From Archangium violaceum (GTDB lineage: Bacteria; Myxococcota; Myxococcia; Myxococcales; Myxococcaceae), in NCBI RefSeq assembly GCF_016887565.1, contig NZ_CP069396.1, forward strand, positions 8,290,001-8,354,000: a stretch of 64,000 bases of DNA, written 5' to 3'. Positions 36,802 to 45,291 of the stretch are shown piece by piece. A model generated the notes under the pieces. That model had not been told where the DNA came from and searched no databases. It worked only from the letters and a program-made list of their open reading frames with translations. Position 1 is the stretch's first letter. The number at the start of each line of letters is the position of its first letter. Made by a program: the position numbers and the translations under genes.

Positions 36802-37038
36802 ATGGGTCTGAAGATGTCGGAGATTCTGCTGATCATGGGGGTGCTGCTGCTCCTCTTCGGAGGCTCGCGCCTGCCGCAGCTCGGCTCCGCGCTGGGCAGT
36901 GCCATCCGCAACTTCAAGCGCGGCTTCGGTGGTGAGGAGGCCCCCGCCGCCGAGGAGAAGAAGCCCTCGGGGACGCTGGCCAGCGGCGGTGGCGTGGACA
37001 AGGACGTCAACGCCCGCAGCACCACGCACCAGGGCTGA
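36802..37038 (+). CDS. tatA: Twin-arginine translocase subunit TatA/E family
   Basis: 78 residues from the ATG at 36802 with AGGAG 7 nt upstream. It has one N-terminal membrane helix (SEILLIMGVLLLLFG), the FG-x-x-RLP hinge (FGGSRLPQLG) and an amphipathic helix (SALGSAIRNFKRGF), followed by a charged, disordered tail. TatA forms the pore for export of folded twin-arginine substrates. tatB and tatC are not adjacent, which is common. Confidence 0.92.
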   Translation: MGLKMSEILLIMGVLLLLFGGSRLPQLGSALGSAIRNFKRGFGGEEAPAAEEKKPSGTLASGGGVDKDVNARSTTHQG

Positions 37039-37143
37039 GACCCCGGTCCACTTCCGAACCCCGCGCCCGCTCGGCCCGCCCTCCTGGGGTGAGGCTGAAC
37101 GGGCGTTGTCGCTCCAGTACCGGCCAGCCGGCCAGGCGCCCGC

Positions 37144-38997
37144 TCAATCCGGCGAGTCACCCTCGTAGAGGCCGTCCAGCAGGGCCTTGAACTTGAGGCT
37201 GACGTGCTTGCGCTTCACCTTGAGGCTCGGCGTGAGCTCGCCCGTCTCCTGGCTGAAGTCGGAGTCCATCACCACGAAGCGCTTGAGCGTGCTGTAGGAC
37301 GGCAGCTCGGTGTTCACCTTGTCGAGGATCTCCTGCACCGCGGCGTGGAGCTCCGGCCGCCGGCACAGCTCCGCGTAGGAGCCGGGCGTCACGCCCTTGT
37401 CGGTGAGCAGCTTGCGCGCGGGCTCCTCGGCCACGGTGATGAGCGCCACCAGGTACTTGCGCTTGTCGCCGTGCACCATCGCCTGGCTGATGAGCGGGAA
37501 CGTCTTGAGCGTGTTCTCGATGTTCTGCGGCGCGACGTTCTTGCCGCCGGCGGTGACGATGATGTCCTTCTTGCGATCCGTGATGCGGACGTAGCCCTCC
37601 GCGTCCACCTCGCCGATGTCCCCGGTGTGGTACCAGCCGTCCGGCTCGAGATCCGCCTCGGTGGCCGCATCGTTCTTGTAGTAGCCCTTCATCACTCCGG
37701 GGCCGCGAATGAGGATCTCCCCGTCCGGGGCGATCTTCACCTCGGTGCCAGGCAGTGGCGGGCCCACGGTGCCGATCTTGATCTTCTCCGGGGGGTTGAC
37801 GCAGGTGGCGGCCGACGTCTCGGTGAGGCCGTAGCCCTCCACCACCTTGTAGCCGAGCAGATCGAAGAACCAGGCGATCTTCCGGGAGAGCGGCGCGCCG
37901 CCGGAGACGAACAGGCGCATGTTGCCCCCCAGCTTCTCGTCGAGCGTGGCGCGCACCTTGGAGAACACCAGCTTGCGCGCCAGGGCGAGGCCCACGTGGG
38001 GCGGCTCACGGCCCTGGGTCTTCGCCTCCACGTACTCGTCGAAGAGCGACAAGGCCCAGCGGAACAGGCGGCCCTTCAAGCCCGGCGCCGAGGAGCCATT
38101 GGTCACCACGCCGTTGTAGACCTTCTCGAAGACGCGCGGCACCGCCGGGAGGATGGTGGGGTGCGTCTCCATCAGGTTGGCCAGCAGCTTGTCCGTGTTC
38201 TCGGCGAACACCATCCGGAAGCCCATGGACAGCCAGGCGGCCATCACCACCTTCCCGAAGGAGTGCGCCAGGGGCAGGAACATCATCACCGAGTCGCTGG
38301 GCGCCATCACCCCGACGCCCTTCACCCCATTGGCCTCGTAGGCCCAGTTGCCGTGGGTGAGGAGCACGCCCTTGGGGTCCCCCGTGGTACCGGAGGTGTA
38401 GATGATGCAGCAGGTGTCCTCCATCTTCACGGAGCGCACCCGCTCCTCGAAGGACTCGGGCCGGGCCTCGTGGGCCTGGCGTCCCTGGGCCAGCAGGTCC
38501 GCCAGCGTCAGCTCCGCATTGCCGGAGACCGGGCCCTCGAAGAGGACCACCTCGCGCACGCCAGGACACTCGGCGAGCTTCTGCCGCAGGCGGGTGGCGC
38601 GCCCGGCCTGCTTGGGCGTCTTCTCGTCATGGTCCACGAAGACGAACGACGCCTCGGAGTGGTTGAGGATGTAGCGGACCTCATCCGGGGTGTTGGACGC
38701 GTAGATGGGGACGGTGATGGCCCGCGCCGCGGCGATGGCCAGATCACACATCACCCACCGGAGGCTGGTGTCCGCGAAGATGGCGACCCGGTCCCCCGGC
38801 TTCACTCCTCGCGCGAGGAGCCCGGCGGACAGCGCCTTCACGTCCTCGAGGATGCCTCCCCAGGCGACGTCCTCCCAGCGGCCCTCCGTCTTCCAGCTCG
38901 CGGCGACCTTGGCGGGAGACTGGGCCCGTTGCAGCAACAACTCGACGAGGTTGCCCACGGGCGTGGTGGAGGTGGCCAGCTGGGTCTCCGCTCTCAT
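37144..38997 (-). CDS. Long-chain acyl-CoA synthetase (AMP-forming)
   Basis: 617 residues, the length of FadD15-type ligases. The AMP-binding motif is IIYTSGTTGDPKGVLLTH (about residue 200). Further motifs are EGYGLTETSAATCV and GWYHTGDIGEVDAEGYVRI, then DRKKDIIVTAGGKNVAPQNIE with the adenylation Lys region. It activates fatty acids to acyl-CoA at the membrane face. The ATG has GGAGGAG upstream and overlaps the stop of the 38994 gene by 4 nt (ATGA), so the two are translationally coupled. Confidence 0.93.
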   Translation of the reverse strand: MRAETQLATSTTPVGNLVELLLQRAQSPAKVAASWKTEGRWEDVAWGGILEDVKALSAGLLARGVKPGDRVAIFADTSLRWVMCDLAIAAARAITVPIYASNTPDEVRYILNHSEASFVFVDHDEKTPKQAGRATRLRQKLAECPGVREVVLFEGPVSGNAELTLADLLAQGRQAHEARPESFEERVRSVKMEDTCCIIYTSGTTGDPKGVLLTHGNWAYEANGVKGVGVMAPSDSVMMFLPLAHSFGKVVMAAWLSMGFRMVFAENTDKLLANLMETHPTILPAVPRVFEKVYNGVVTNGSSAPGLKGRLFRWALSLFDEYVEAKTQGREPPHVGLALARKLVFSKVRATLDEKLGGNMRLFVSGGAPLSRKIAWFFDLLGYKVVEGYGLTETSAATCVNPPEKIKIGTVGPPLPGTEVKIAPDGEILIRGPGVMKGYYKNDAATEADLEPDGWYHTGDIGEVDAEGYVRITDRKKDIIVTAGGKNVAPQNIENTLKTFPLISQAMVHGDKRKYLVALITVAEEPARKLLTDKGVTPGSYAELCRRPELHAAVQEILDKVNTELPSYSTLKRFVVMDSDFSQETGELTPSLKVKRKHVSLKFKALLDGLYEGDSPD

Positions 38998-39734
38998 TTG
39001 AGCTCCTCCTCAATGGCGGCCTGGACCTTCTTCGCCCATCCCTGGACGCGTTGACCCTCGGCCGGGTCGTACCCCACGCTGCCCTGGGTCACCTTGAGGA
39101 TGGCCTCGTGCGCCTGCTTCTCCTCGCCATCGGCGAGCAGCGTCTCGGCCAGGAACAGCCAGGCCCGAAGCTGCTCGGGGTGTTTCGCGATGGCCTTCTG
39201 GTAGAAAGAGGCGGACTTCTTCAAGTCCCTCTTGGGCCACGGCAGCTCATAGTAATAACGCCCCTTGGCCAGAAGAGGTCCTCCACGCTCGTACATCGGG
39301 TCGATCTTCAGCGCGGCGTCCAGGCGCTCGTTGTACTTACCCTCCAGGCCCTCGCCGAGCGCCGTGACGATGCCCACCGCCTGCGAGTAGCCGCCGATGC
39401 CCAGGGCCGCGAAGTACTGGCCCTCGACGCGCTCCGGCGCCACCTTCCGGGCGCGATCACCGAGCTCCCACGTCTGCTTACCCAGGCTCTTCTTCGCCTT
39501 CGAGTCCGAGGTGCCGTCCGCCTGCCACTGACGGAGCCGGGCCGCGCGCCACAGCACCTCGTAGTCCTCGGGCGTGGCCGCGAGCGCCTTCTGCAGGGCT
39601 TCGTCCAACTGCTTCACCGCGGCGGCATCGCCACGACGGGCGTACAGGGCATCCCACGCGGACAGCTCTTCCGGGGTCGCGGCCAGCGCTGGCAGGGCCA
39701 GCAGCACGAAAAGGGCAAGTGAAATCGAGCGCAT
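38994..39734 (-). CDS. Exported TPR protein, TatT-like
   Basis: 246 residues with a signal peptide (MRSISLALFVLLALPALA). Helical TPR-like repeats follow. The segment GRYYYELPWPKRDLKKSASFYQKAI resembles the periplasmic TatT component associated with some TRAP transporters. TatT proteins form trimers with pores that may pass hydrophobic ligands. Here the partner gene is an acyl-CoA synthetase rather than a TRAP permease, which suggests a fatty-acid ligand (inference). Confidence 0.72.
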   Translation of the reverse strand: MRSISLALFVLLALPALAATPEELSAWDALYARRGDAAAVKQLDEALQKALAATPEDYEVLWRAARLRQWQADGTSDSKAKKSLGKQTWELGDRARKVAPERVEGQYFAALGIGGYSQAVGIVTALGEGLEGKYNERLDAALKIDPMYERGGPLLAKGRYYYELPWPKRDLKKSASFYQKAIAKHPEQLRAWLFLAETLLADGEEKQAHEAILKVTQGSVGYDPAEGQRVQGWAKKVQAAIEEELK

Positions 39735-39783
39735 ACCGGCCGTGTTAGCACGCGCTTTTCTCCACCGGCAACCCGAGCCCCCA

Positions 39784-39835
39784 AACGGCGAAGGCGGTAC
39801 CCGTGGTGCCGAAGCACCTCAGGTACCGCCCCGTT
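39784..39835 (-). terminator. Long nested hairpin after the sigma-factor gene
   Basis: Three nested stems: AACGG/CCGTT, GGCGGTACC/GGTACCGCC and GGTGC/GCACC closed by a CGAA loop. It starts 31 nt after the sigma stop on the minus strand. No T-run follows, so it could be a processing site as well as a terminator. Confidence 0.5.
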
Positions 39836-39865
39836 GGGTGGTGGACATGGAGCCTGTTCTCGAGG

Positions 39866-40612
39866 TCAGGCCGCGTCCGCCGAGGAGGCCTGCTGCTCCT
39901 CGTCCTGGTTGAAGGCCGCCAGGTAGCGCTCGAGGAAGTTCTTCGTCTTGAGCTCCACCTGCCGCACGCGCTCGCGCGACACGCCCCAGCGCTGGCCCAG
40001 CTCCTCCAGCGTGCGCGGCTTGTCCTGCGTGAGCCGCTCCTGAAGGATGTCCCAGCCCAGGTCGCCAATGCGCTTGCGCACCTTGGCCAGCGCCTCCTGA
40101 ACCTCCTCGGTCTGCTCGCGGCCCAGGAAGATCTCCGCGGGAGACGGGCCGCCGTCCTCGAGCCGATCCAGGAAGGTCGTCTCGCCTTCCTCGTCGATGC
40201 TCGCGTCGAGCGAGAAGTCCGTCATGCTGCCCCGCTCGGCCTCGCCGCCACGCACCTGGCTGCGGTTGTCCTTCAGGTAGCGGGTGATGTAGGCGCGAAT
40301 CCACCACACCGCATAGGTGGCGAAGCGCACGTTCTTCTTCGGGTCGAAGTGCTCGATCGCCTTCATCAGACCCACATTGCCTTCCTGGATGAGGTCATCC
40401 AGCCGGGCTCCGCGGTTGGCGAATTTCTTCGCCACCGCCACCACGAAGGCCAGGTTGGACGTCGCGAGCGTCTGTCGCGCCGCCTCATCACCCTTGCGGG
40501 CACGCCCGGCCAGCTCGTACTCCTGCTCTCGGGTCAGCTGCGAGTGATCCCCGAGATGGCGCAGGTAGTGCGACAGGCCCTCGGCTCCAAACTTCATCGT
40601 CCTGTTCGCCAT
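39866..40612 (-). CDS. RNA polymerase sigma factor, sigma-32 (RpoH)-like
   Basis: 248 residues from the ATG at 40612 with GGAGG 8 nt upstream. Region 2 is clear (LATSNLAFVVAVAKKF, LDDLIQEGNVGLMKAIEHFD, RFATYAVWWIRAYITRYL). Region 4 is TLEELGQRWGVSRERVRQVE. The RpoH-box that binds DnaK and FtsH in enterobacteria (QRKLFFNLR) is absent; its place reads RSQVRGGEAERG. Myxococcus has several such factors (SigB/SigC type) used in development and stress rather than classic heat shock. Transcribed alone. Confidence 0.9.
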   Translation of the reverse strand: MANRTMKFGAEGLSHYLRHLGDHSQLTREQEYELAGRARKGDEAARQTLATSNLAFVVAVAKKFANRGARLDDLIQEGNVGLMKAIEHFDPKKNVRFATYAVWWIRAYITRYLKDNRSQVRGGEAERGSMTDFSLDASIDEEGETTFLDRLEDGGPSPAEIFLGREQTEEVQEALAKVRKRIGDLGWDILQERLTQDKPRTLEELGQRWGVSRERVRQVELKTKNFLERYLAAFNQDEEQQASSADAA

Positions 40613-40778
40613 TTTTCGCGTCCTCCATTCCCTCTTTGACGGACGCGCCCGCCCCAGTTCCGCGTCCACACCACTAGGACGCACAACGAGCCGAAGGGTT
40701 TCTCATTTCCGTTCCGGGGTATTTCTCCCGCTTACCCTGTCTACAAGCAGCCAGGGCTCGTTACGGGAGAGTTACGAC

Positions 40779-40800
40779 CCCTTTCCCGCTGGGGAAAGGG
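40779..40800 (-). terminator. Hairpin after the FAD-oxidase gene
   Basis: CCCTTTCCC-GCTG-GGGAAAGGG is a 9-bp stem with a 4-nt loop, 36 nt past the stop on the minus strand. No T-run follows. Confidence 0.45.
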
Positions 40801-40836
40801 CCCCTTGCCTCGGAAAACGAGCGCATCCGCGTGGAA

Positions 40837-42282
40837 TCAAGAACGCTTGGGCGCGGGAAAGATTTTCTCGGGGTTCAACATCCCTGAAGGATCGAAGAAG
40901 CGCTTCAATTGGCGCTGAAGCTCCAGCACGGGCTCGGGCTGCTCCATCGCCAGATATTCCCGCTTGGCATGTCCCACTCCGTGCTCGCCCGTGATGGTGC
41001 CGCCCATGGAGACGGTGAGCTCCAGCATGCGCTGGATGGCGGTCTCCACCAGGGCGCGCTGGTGCGGGCCCTCATAGAGGATGTTGGCGTGCAGGTTTCC
41101 GTCCCCGGCGTGACCGTACGTGGCCACCAGCAGGCCGAGCTCTCCGCCCATCGCCTTGAGCGCCTGGATGATGTCGGGAATACGGGACCGGGGTACCACG
41201 ATGTCCTCGGAGACTTTGTGCGGGCGGAGCGCGCGCAGGGCCCTCGAGACCACCCGGCGGGCCGCCCAGAGCTTCTCGCGCTGGGACTCGTCCTGGGCCA
41301 CGAGGACTTCCGTGGCACCGTGCCGCTCGCAGATCTCCCCGAGCTGGCCGAGCTCCGCGAACAAGCCGTCCTCCACGTTCCCATCCACCTCGGCGATGAC
41401 GGCCGAGCCGGCACCCGGCGGGAAGTTGAAACCCCGACCATCCACGGCCTGGAGCGCCACCTCGTCGATGAGCTCCAACGTGCGGGGAAGGATTCCGGCG
41501 GCCAGCACGGCGGAGATGGCACGTGCGGCGGTGTGCACCGAGTCGAAAATGACCAGGGCCGTCTTCACGTACCGGGGCTTGGGAATGAGCTGGACGGTGA
41601 TCTCCGTGGCCACGCCGAGCGTGCCCTCGGAGCCCACGAAGAGGCCCACCAGGTCATAGCCGGCCACGCCCTTGATGGTGCGGCGGCCCAGGCGGAGCAC
41701 CTCGCCGCTCGGCAGCACCCACTCCAGGCCGATGACGTAGTCGCGCGTCACACCGTACTTGAGCGCCCGGGGGCCACCGGCGTTCTCCGCCACGTTGCCC
41801 CCCATGGTGCAGAACTCCCACGAGTTCGGATCCGGCGGGTAGAAGAGCCCCTGCTCCTCCACGGCCTTCATCAGGTCTCCCGTGATGACGCCCGGCTGCA
41901 CCACGGCGGTGAGGTCCTCCACCGACACACCCAGGATGCGGTTCATCCGCTCCAGGCTCACCACCACGCCCCCCATCAAGGGCAGCGAGCCGCCGCTCTT
42001 GCCGCTGCGCGCCCCACAGGGCGTGAAGGGCACCCCCAGCGACTGGCACGTCCGGAAGACGGCCGACACCTGGGCGGTGTCCTCCGGAAACACCACGAGA
42101 TCCGGCGGGAAGACGCCGCTGTCGGACTCGTCCTTGGAGTAGTTCTCCCGCGAGGACTCGTCGCGGCGCACCTGGCCGGGCGAGAGCACCTCCACCAGCG
42201 CCGCGTGCGCGCGCTCCAGGAGCGAGGGGTCGGGCCGGGGGAAGGTCCGCTCCGAGGGCAGCGTCATCCGGGCTCCACTCAT
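40837..42282 (-). CDS. FAD-linked 2-hydroxyacid oxidase, GlcD family
   Basis: 481 residues. It has an FAD-binding PCMH-type domain (CGARSGKSGGSLPLMGG, VVQPGVITGDL, CTMGGNVAENAGGPRALKYG, GSEGTLGV) and a C-terminal domain ending TGEHGVGHAKREYL and LNPEKIFP. This family oxidises D-lactate, glycolate or D-2-hydroxyglutarate. The start ATG (42282) overlaps the stop of the FolE gene as ATGA. A ferredoxin-like partner (GlcE/GlcF) is not adjacent, although a Rieske protein is encoded two genes upstream. Confidence 0.92.
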   Translation of the reverse strand: MSGARMTLPSERTFPRPDPSLLERAHAALVEVLSPGQVRRDESSRENYSKDESDSGVFPPDLVVFPEDTAQVSAVFRTCQSLGVPFTPCGARSGKSGGSLPLMGGVVVSLERMNRILGVSVEDLTAVVQPGVITGDLMKAVEEQGLFYPPDPNSWEFCTMGGNVAENAGGPRALKYGVTRDYVIGLEWVLPSGEVLRLGRRTIKGVAGYDLVGLFVGSEGTLGVATEITVQLIPKPRYVKTALVIFDSVHTAARAISAVLAAGILPRTLELIDEVALQAVDGRGFNFPPGAGSAVIAEVDGNVEDGLFAELGQLGEICERHGATEVLVAQDESQREKLWAARRVVSRALRALRPHKVSEDIVVPRSRIPDIIQALKAMGGELGLLVATYGHAGDGNLHANILYEGPHQRALVETAIQRMLELTVSMGGTITGEHGVGHAKREYLAMEQPEPVLELQRQLKRFFDPSGMLNPEKIFPAPKRS

Positions 42283-42884
42283 CTCCTCGCTCCCAACCGC
42301 GCCCACAGCTCGCGGCGCAGCGCTCCGTCCTTGCGCAACTGGCCCTCGTAGGCCTCCGCGTGGGTGCGGGCATCCCGCTGCCGATCTCCCCGGATGCGCA
42401 GGCACGCCTGCTCCGCCTCGATGATGCAGGCGGTGGCGGGGCTCTGCAGCACGCGCGCCAGCGACGAGGCCACCTCGCGTGCCAGATCCTCCTGGAGGAT
42501 GAGCCGGTGCGCGAAGCAGTCCACCAGCGCGCTCAACCGGCCGAAGCCCACCACCCTCTTCGCCGGCATGTAGGCCACGTGCGCCCGGCCCTCCAGGGGC
42601 AGCAGGTGGTGCGGGCACATGGAGTGGAAGCGCAGGTCCGTCACCACCACCAGCTCCCCGGACGAGCCCGGAGGTGCCGGGAACGTCTCCCCCAGCGCCT
42701 CCTCCGCCGTGCGCCCGTAGCCGTCGAGGAACTCCTCCGTCCAGGCCTCGGCCACCCGCTCCGGAGTCCCCATCAGGTTGGGGTCGCCCTCCTGCCGCAG
42801 GCCGGCGGCGCGCAGGAAGTCCTGGATGGCGGCGGCCATGGCCACCCGGTCCGGCTTGCCCGCTCCTGCCGGCGGGGACTTCAC
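42279..42884 (-). CDS. folE: GTP cyclohydrolase I-like protein with altered catalytic residue
   Basis: About 201 residues. The FolE fold is clear: PERVAEAWTEEFLDGYG, FHSMCPHHLLPLEG (zinc Cys and His, catalytic His), VGFGRLSALVDCFAHRLILQEDL and AEQACLRIRGD (zinc Cys). The residue equal to E. coli His179 is Gln (codon 42408-42410), where the usual motif is AEH-x-C. The enzyme normally converts GTP to dihydroneopterin triphosphate. The start is uncertain: GTG at 42884 is used here; GTG 42896 and ATG 42839 are alternatives and none has a well-spaced ribosome site. A further open extension toward 43190 overlaps the Rieske gene and is rejected. Confidence 0.85.
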   Translation of the reverse strand: MKSPPAGAGKPDRVAMAAAIQDFLRAAGLRQEGDPNLMGTPERVAEAWTEEFLDGYGRTAEEALGETFPAPPGSSGELVVVTDLRFHSMCPHHLLPLEGRAHVAYMPAKRVVGFGRLSALVDCFAHRLILQEDLAREVASSLARVLQSPATACIIEAEQACLRIRGDRQRDARTHAEAYEGQLRKDGALRRELWARLGARR

Positions 42885-42975
42885 GCCTCCTTGCACGCGA
42901 CGCGCTACTCGGGGGTTTCCCACAGGCGAAGCTCCTTGAGGCCGTCGAGCTGGAGTCCCTCCCGGCCATCGATAC

Positions 42976-43317
42976 TCAGGGGGCGGGCAACCTACCCGAA
43001 GCCGCCACCTGAATCTCGTCTCCGATGACACGTACAGCGTAGATGCGCACCCGCGCGCCGGGATGCGTGGGGCTGTCGCCGGTGCGGACGTCGAAGGCCC
43101 AGGCATGCAGGGGGCAATAGAGGAGGCACCCGTCCTGATCCCCCTCCGACAGGGGTCCTCCCCGGTGAGGGCAGGCCTGCTGCACCGCATGCAACCGTCC
43201 GTCGACCCGGACCAGGGCCACCCACTCCTCCCCTACCCTCACCACCGCCCGGCCCCGCTCATCCAGCTGAGCCAGACGTGCCACGGGAATGAAGTGCTCG
43301 TCGGCGTGTCCGTCCAT
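42976..43317 (-). CDS. Rieske [2Fe-2S] ferredoxin-type protein
   Basis: 113 residues from the ATG at 43317 with GGGAG upstream. The cluster ligands are Cys49/His51 (CPHRGG) and Cys68/His71 (CPLHAW). It has no membrane anchor and resembles soluble electron-transfer proteins of the NirD/dioxygenase-ferredoxin type. It is the first gene of a minus-strand set with the FolE-like protein and the FAD oxidase. Electron transfer to or from the oxidase is an inference from position. Confidence 0.9.
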   Translation of the reverse strand: MDGHADEHFIPVARLAQLDERGRAVVRVGEEWVALVRVDGRLHAVQQACPHRGGPLSEGDQDGCLLYCPLHAWAFDVRTGDSPTHPGARVRIYAVRVIGDEIQVAASGRLPAP

Positions 43318-43389
43318 CGCGCTCCCCAACGCACCGCGAAGCTCCACCCGTCCTCGCGTGAATACGGTGGGAGGGCCCTCGTCGCTCCC

Positions 43390-43417
43390 TTGACACCTCT
43401 ATAGGGGACCAGTAGAG
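43390..43417 (+). promoter_or_regulatory. Candidate promoter/operator of the zinc locus
   Basis: TTGACA (43390-43395) is followed by a 21-bp dyad with arms CTCTA/TAGAG (43397-43417). A Zur-type repressor would be expected for such a locus, but the match to known Zur boxes is poor and the -10 is weak. Confidence 0.25.
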
Positions 43418-43442
43418 CAGATAATTACCGTTTTCCTGCCCG

Positions 43443-43859
43443 ATGCGAATGCGCTCCCACATCGCTGGACACCTCCTTGCCCTGCTGGTGGTGGCGGTGT
43501 GGATCGTCCAGCCGCTGATCGCCATCGCCCATGCGCGGGAGCACGTGCACCGCTACTGTCCGACGCACCGCGCCTTCGAGGAGGCTTCGGCCAACGGGGG
43601 TACGGCGCGCGCCACGTGGATCCGGAACGCCAAGGCCCTCGAGAAGCAGCCTCCCGCCGCCTTCGGCCCCCTGCTCCATGAGGAGTGCGCCTTCGTGTCG
43701 GTCAGCGCGCGGGAGGAGCTGCCCGGGCCTCCCGAGGTCCAGCCCGTCGTCCAGGCCTGCCTCGAGGTGAGCCTGCCGGCCACCGCGCCGCCCCGGCCCC
43801 TCTGCGCGCTGTCCGTTCTCGATACCGCCCCCAAGGCCTCGCCTCCGGCGCGCGTCTAG
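43443..43859 (+). CDS. Small secreted His/Cys-containing protein
   Basis: 138 residues with an N-terminal membrane or signal segment (AGHLLALLVVAVWIVQPLIAIAHA). His and Cys are clustered right after it (HAREHVHRYCPTHRAFEE) and later in LLHEECAFVSVS; these may bind metal. No family recognised with confidence; it recalls DUF2946-type proteins that occur beside metal transport genes. It opens the row of zinc-uptake genes, with 66 nt to the porin-like gene. A second protein of similar plan is encoded at 56722-57156. Confidence 0.6.
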   Translation: MRMRSHIAGHLLALLVVAVWIVQPLIAIAHAREHVHRYCPTHRAFEEASANGGTARATWIRNAKALEKQPPAAFGPLLHEECAFVSVSAREELPGPPEVQPVVQACLEVSLPATAPPRPLCALSVLDTAPKASPPARV

Positions 43860-43925
43860 CGCCGTCGAAGCGAAGTCATGGGTCGGCGTCCGCCCTCATC
43901 CGGACGTCTGGTTCGAGGAGTCCTT

Positions 43926-45266
43926 GTGTCCCCCACATCGCGCCGGCTCGCCGGCCTCGCCGTCTGCCTGTCGTTCTGTCTCTCCCCGTCCGCATCGGCC
44001 CAGACGTCGCCCGACGCGGGCACCCCTTCCGGGTCCTCCGACGCGGGCACGTCGCCCGAGGAGACCTCGCCGGACACGGGTGTCTCCGCCGAGGATCTGA
44101 AGGCGCTCGAGGAGGCGCTCGGGCAGGACGCCGCCGCGGCCGCGCAGTCCGGTGCCTCGGCCAGCACCCCGGCCCCATCGCCCTCCAGCGGCGTCACGAT
44201 CAGCCCGACGAACATCAACATCCGGGGGCTGGAGCTGTCCTTCGTGCTGGACGTGGCGGGCGCCGCCTTCACCTCGAAGGAGCCCCTGCAGACGGGCGGG
44301 CATGATCCCACCGGCAGCGGCTTCAACTTCCAGCAGCTGGAGATGTCGCTCAACACGGCGGTGGACCCGTACTTCCGCTTCACCGGCAACATCGTCTTCA
44401 GCCAGTTCGGCGTCGAGGTGGAGGAGGCCTACGCCACCACCACCTCCCTGCCCGCCAACCTCCAACTGCGCGCCGGCCAGTTCCTCACCCGCTTCGGCCG
44501 GCTCAACCCCACGCACCCGCACGCGTGGGACTTCGTGGATCAGCCCTTCTCCATCGGCCGCGTCTTCGGTGGCGAGGGCAACCGCGGGCTGGGCGTGGAG
44601 GCCTCCTGGCTCACCCCGCTGCCCTGGTACGTGGAGGTGATCGGCTCGGTCACCGACGCCAGCGGCGAGGGCACCGCGCGCAGCTTCCTCGGCTCCTCGG
44701 GCAGCGGCGTCACCTCGCCCTTCGACTTCCAGTTCACCGGCACGGTGAAGCAGTTCTTCCCGCTGTCGGATGACCTGTCGCTGATGTGGGGCCTGTCGGG
44801 CGCCAATGGCCCCAACCCCACCGGCTACCACAACCGCACCGACGTCCTCGGCACGGACGTGTACCTCAAGTACCGGCCCATCTCCGGCGGCAGCACCACG
44901 ATGGTGACCCTCCAGGGCGAGCTCTTCTACCGGCGCCGGCAGGTCCCCCAGGACGTGCTGTCGGACTTCAACGGGTATGGCCAGGTGCTCTGGCGCTTCG
45001 CCCAGCGCTGGGCCACCGCCGCGCGCTACGAGTTCGGCAGCCCGGCGCTCACCCGGGGCGGGCTCGTCACGGATGATCCGCTCGATCCCGAGTGGACCGA
45101 CGACCGCCAGCGCATCTCCGCCAACCTCACCTTCTGGCCCACCGAGTTCTCCCGCCTGCGCCTGCAGGGCGCCACCGACCTCGCCAGCTGGCGCGAACGC
45201 CCGGACTACTCGGTCTTCCTCGCACTCGAAGTGGTGATGGGCGCGCACGGCGCCCACGCCTTCTGA
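43926..45266 (+). CDS. Porin-like outer-membrane protein of the zinc locus
   Basis: 446 residues from a GTG at 43926 with GAGGAG 5 nt upstream; an ATG at 43878 lacks such a site. A signal peptide (LAGLAVCLSFCLSPSASAQ) is followed by an acidic low-complexity stretch rich in Ser, Pro, Asp and Glu. The barrel part has many alternating strands (NLQLRAGQFLTRFGRLNP, TMVTLQGELFYRRRQ) and ends with LALEVVMGAHGAHAF. It resembles phosphate-selective-porin-like barrels. Its position directly before znuA suggests outer-membrane entry of metal for this system. Confidence 0.75.
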   Translation: MSPTSRRLAGLAVCLSFCLSPSASAQTSPDAGTPSGSSDAGTSPEETSPDTGVSAEDLKALEEALGQDAAAAAQSGASASTPAPSPSSGVTISPTNINIRGLELSFVLDVAGAAFTSKEPLQTGGHDPTGSGFNFQQLEMSLNTAVDPYFRFTGNIVFSQFGVEVEEAYATTTSLPANLQLRAGQFLTRFGRLNPTHPHAWDFVDQPFSIGRVFGGEGNRGLGVEASWLTPLPWYVEVIGSVTDASGEGTARSFLGSSGSGVTSPFDFQFTGTVKQFFPLSDDLSLMWGLSGANGPNPTGYHNRTDVLGTDVYLKYRPISGGSTTMVTLQGELFYRRRQVPQDVLSDFNGYGQVLWRFAQRWATAARYEFGSPALTRGGLVTDDPLDPEWTDDRQRISANLTFWPTEFSRLRLQGATDLASWRERPDYSVFLALEVVMGAHGAHAF

Positions 45267-45291
45267 AACCCTCTTGCTCCAGGAGTCTCCG

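Noticed and set aside
42885-43190. N-terminal extension of the FolE-like gene
   Set aside because: It runs into the Rieske gene in another frame and encodes Arg/Pro-rich sequence unlike any FolE.
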